From JBFMHD01 sp040752395 [NCBI: Candidatus Hydrogenedentota bacterium] (GTDB taxonomy: Bacteria > JBFMHD01): a stretch of DNA of 7,869 nucleotides. The stretch is taken from positions 1 through 7,869 of the forward strand of contig JBFMHD010000131.1 in assembly GCA_040752395.1 (NCBI GenBank). Reading direction: 5' to 3'. Positions 6,658 through 7,869 of the stretch are shown here, piece by piece (position 1 is the stretch's first letter; the number at the start of each line of letters is the position of its first letter). The position numbers were made by a program, and so were the translations under genes. The notes under the pieces were generated by a model. That model was not told where the DNA came from and did not search any database. It saw nothing but the letters and a program-made list of their open reading frames with translations.

Positions 6658-7869
6658 ATGTATAAAAGATTGAGTATATTATTAATAATGTTTTTACTAC
6701 CAACACTTATTTGTGGGATAAATATAAAACCAGGTGATATCCAGTTTCTTGAAGTAAGCACACCTCAAAAAGTTATCGCAGGTAGTGAATTTGAGGTTAT
6801 AATAATCGGGTTTGATGGATTTGGTCATAAAGTTTCTTTTATTGATACAGGGATAGTATTTAGAGTAAAAACAAGTGATAATGACGAACTTGAGCCAGGG
6901 ATATTCACTTATGAAAAATTCAAAAATGGTGTGGCTAAGATTAAAACAAATATTAAAAAAGCAGGCAAAACTAAAATTTTAGTTGAAGCACCTTACAAAT
7001 TTATTAAAGGTGAAAGTAAAGAGATAATAGTTTCACCTGACAGCATCAATTATCTATCTATCGCTACTACACTGAAGAATATCGCAGGTTCTAAATTCAG
7101 AATTAAAATCTCAGCTTATGATAAATATCAAAATTTTATCAAAGAATTAGACCAGCAAGAGATAGAGTTTTTTTGTTCACTTGAAGGAGAGACATTAAAA
7201 GAACTGGGAACTATAAGTAGCAAAGAATTTATCGATGGTTTCTGTGAAAAAGATATCGAGATAGAAAAATCAGGGATATACAGAGTTGTTGTGAAAAATA
7301 CAAAAAATCCTGATATTAAAGGTGTATCAGCATCAATAAATATTGAATCTGCTGATCTAAGTAAACTGGATTTAATTGTACCTTCTGAGGTAAGGGTTGC
7401 TGATGAATTTAATATAACAATAATATTAAAAGATAAATTTGATAACATTGTTCAACGCGTGGCAAATTTTGATGAGAAGATATATCTCTCAAGAATAGAC
7501 AATATTGAAAAACCTCAACTTGAGTCTGCAATGTATCCTGAAAATGTATCATTAAAATCTTTTGCCCAGGGGATAGCTAAGATAAATTGTTTTGTAAAAC
7601 AAACAGGTGAATTCAGGATCAGGGCATTGGTTAATAAACCGGTGATTGAAACCATAAGCGAGAAGATAATATCTTTACCCGGTAAACCAGCAGGGTTTGA
7701 GTTCAAGGTAATAAAGGATGAGGTTTATTCAGGTGAGGCTTTTGAATTCGAGCTTAATATTGTTGATAAATTTAATAATCGAGTCGATGTGAAACCATTA
7801 TTAAAAGAGATAAGCGATACACGGATATATCTTAAGATTATATCAGGTATGGAAGAAAAATTTTCATCA
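6658..7869 (+). CDS. Exported protein with at least four tandem Ig-like domains, 3'-truncated by window edge
   Basis: The frame stays open for 404 codons to the last base of the window, so the C-terminus is missing. Residues 1-20 form a Sec-type signal (MYKR, hydrophobic core, LPTLICG). Cys19 is not in a standard lipobox, because Ile precedes it. The mature part is beta-rich and repeats about every 100-110 residues. Each unit opens with a small/acidic-F pattern followed by an Asp-aromatic-Asn turn: AGSEFEVIIIGFDGFGHKV (41-59), AGSKFRIKISAYDKYQNFI (143-161), ADEFNITIILKDKFDNIV (248-265) and GEAFEFELNIVDKFNNRV (359-376). This resembles the bacterial Ig-like/invasin-type domains of surface and secreted proteins. 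No catalytic motif is visible. The site of action is probably the periplasm, cell surface or medium. Linkage to the ATPases suggests, but does not prove, a client or component of that export system. Confidence 0.85.
   Translation, partial: MYKRLSILLIMFLLPTLICGINIKPGDIQFLEVSTPQKVIAGSEFEVIIIGFDGFGHKVSFIDTGIVFRVKTSDNDELEPGIFTYEKFKNGVAKIKTNIKKAGKTKILVEAPYKFIKGESKEIIVSPDSINYLSIATTLKNIAGSKFRIKISAYDKYQNFIKELDQQEIEFFCSLEGETLKELGTISSKEFIDGFCEKDIEIEKSGIYRVVVKNTKNPDIKGVSASINIESADLSKLDLIVPSEVRVADEFNITIILKDKFDNIVQRVANFDEKIYLSRIDNIEKPQLESAMYPENVSLKSFAQGIAKINCFVKQTGEFRIRALVNKPVIETISEKIISLPGKPAGFEFKVIKDEVYSGEAFEFELNIVDKFNNRVDVKPLLKEISDTRIYLKIISGMEEKFSS

Noticed and set aside
6658-6720. Lipoprotein signal on the Ig-domain protein (Cys19)
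   Set aside because: The residues before Cys are T-L-I; a lipobox wants a small residue at -1. Left as an ordinary Sec signal, though loose lipoboxes exist in some phyla.
7128-7448. 106-codon open frame on the minus strand
   Set aside because: It is antisense to the Ig-domain gene, which has a signal peptide, a strong SD and repeat structure; the reverse frame is Ser/Ile-rich with no RBS or motif.

Overview
The window looks like a piece of a chromosome from an AT-rich diderm (Gram-negative type) bacterium. I cannot name the species. The base composition, the type II secretion/type IV pilus ATPases, the exported protein built of tandem Ig-like domains, and an intergenic repeat beginning TCATTCTGAG would all fit one of the uncultivated or deep-branching diderm phyla, but that placement is inference. 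All convincing genes lie on the + strand, and coding density is high. There are no tRNA or rRNA genes, CRISPR arrays, insertion sequences or phage genes.

Layout: (1) 2-1441 is the lipid II flippase MurJ, cut at its 5' end by the window edge. (2) 1451-2803, only 9 nt later, is a membrane-anchored TPR protein. Its C-terminus resembles an Mrr-type restriction endonuclease domain whose catalytic residues are replaced. (3) 2811-2870 is an intergenic repeat-like element that runs into the likely ribosome binding site of the next gene. (4) 2877-4589 and 4876-6588 are two paralogous 570-residue GspE/PilB-type ATPases that keep the same residue numbering from about residue 10 to 525. The first keeps recognisable c-di-GMP-binding (MshEN) motifs and the second has lost them. 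(5) 4590-4875, between the ATPases, holds a hairpin that could mask a Shine-Dalgarno sequence, then two overlapping small reading frames (possibly one frameshifted gene), the second ending 2 nt before the second ATPase. (6) After a 69-nt gap with a promoter-like sequence, 6658-7869 is an exported protein of at least four Ig-like domains that runs off the 3' end.

How the genes work together: the theme is the cell envelope. MurJ supplies peptidoglycan precursor to the periplasm. The TPR protein has the layout of a LapB/YciM-like inner-membrane scaffold with a different C-terminal module. The two ATPases would power assembly of a pseudopilus or pilus from the cytoplasm, either as a sensing/non-sensing pair or as dedicated motors. 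The Ig-domain protein is an exported surface or periplasmic protein and could be a client of that machinery, although nothing in the sequence proves it. No GspF/PilC, GspD or pilin gene lies in the window.

The points most worth following up are the catalytically degenerate Mrr-like domain on a membrane TPR protein, the colinear ATPase pair with one-sided loss of the c-di-GMP site, and the hairpin/small-ORF arrangement between them.
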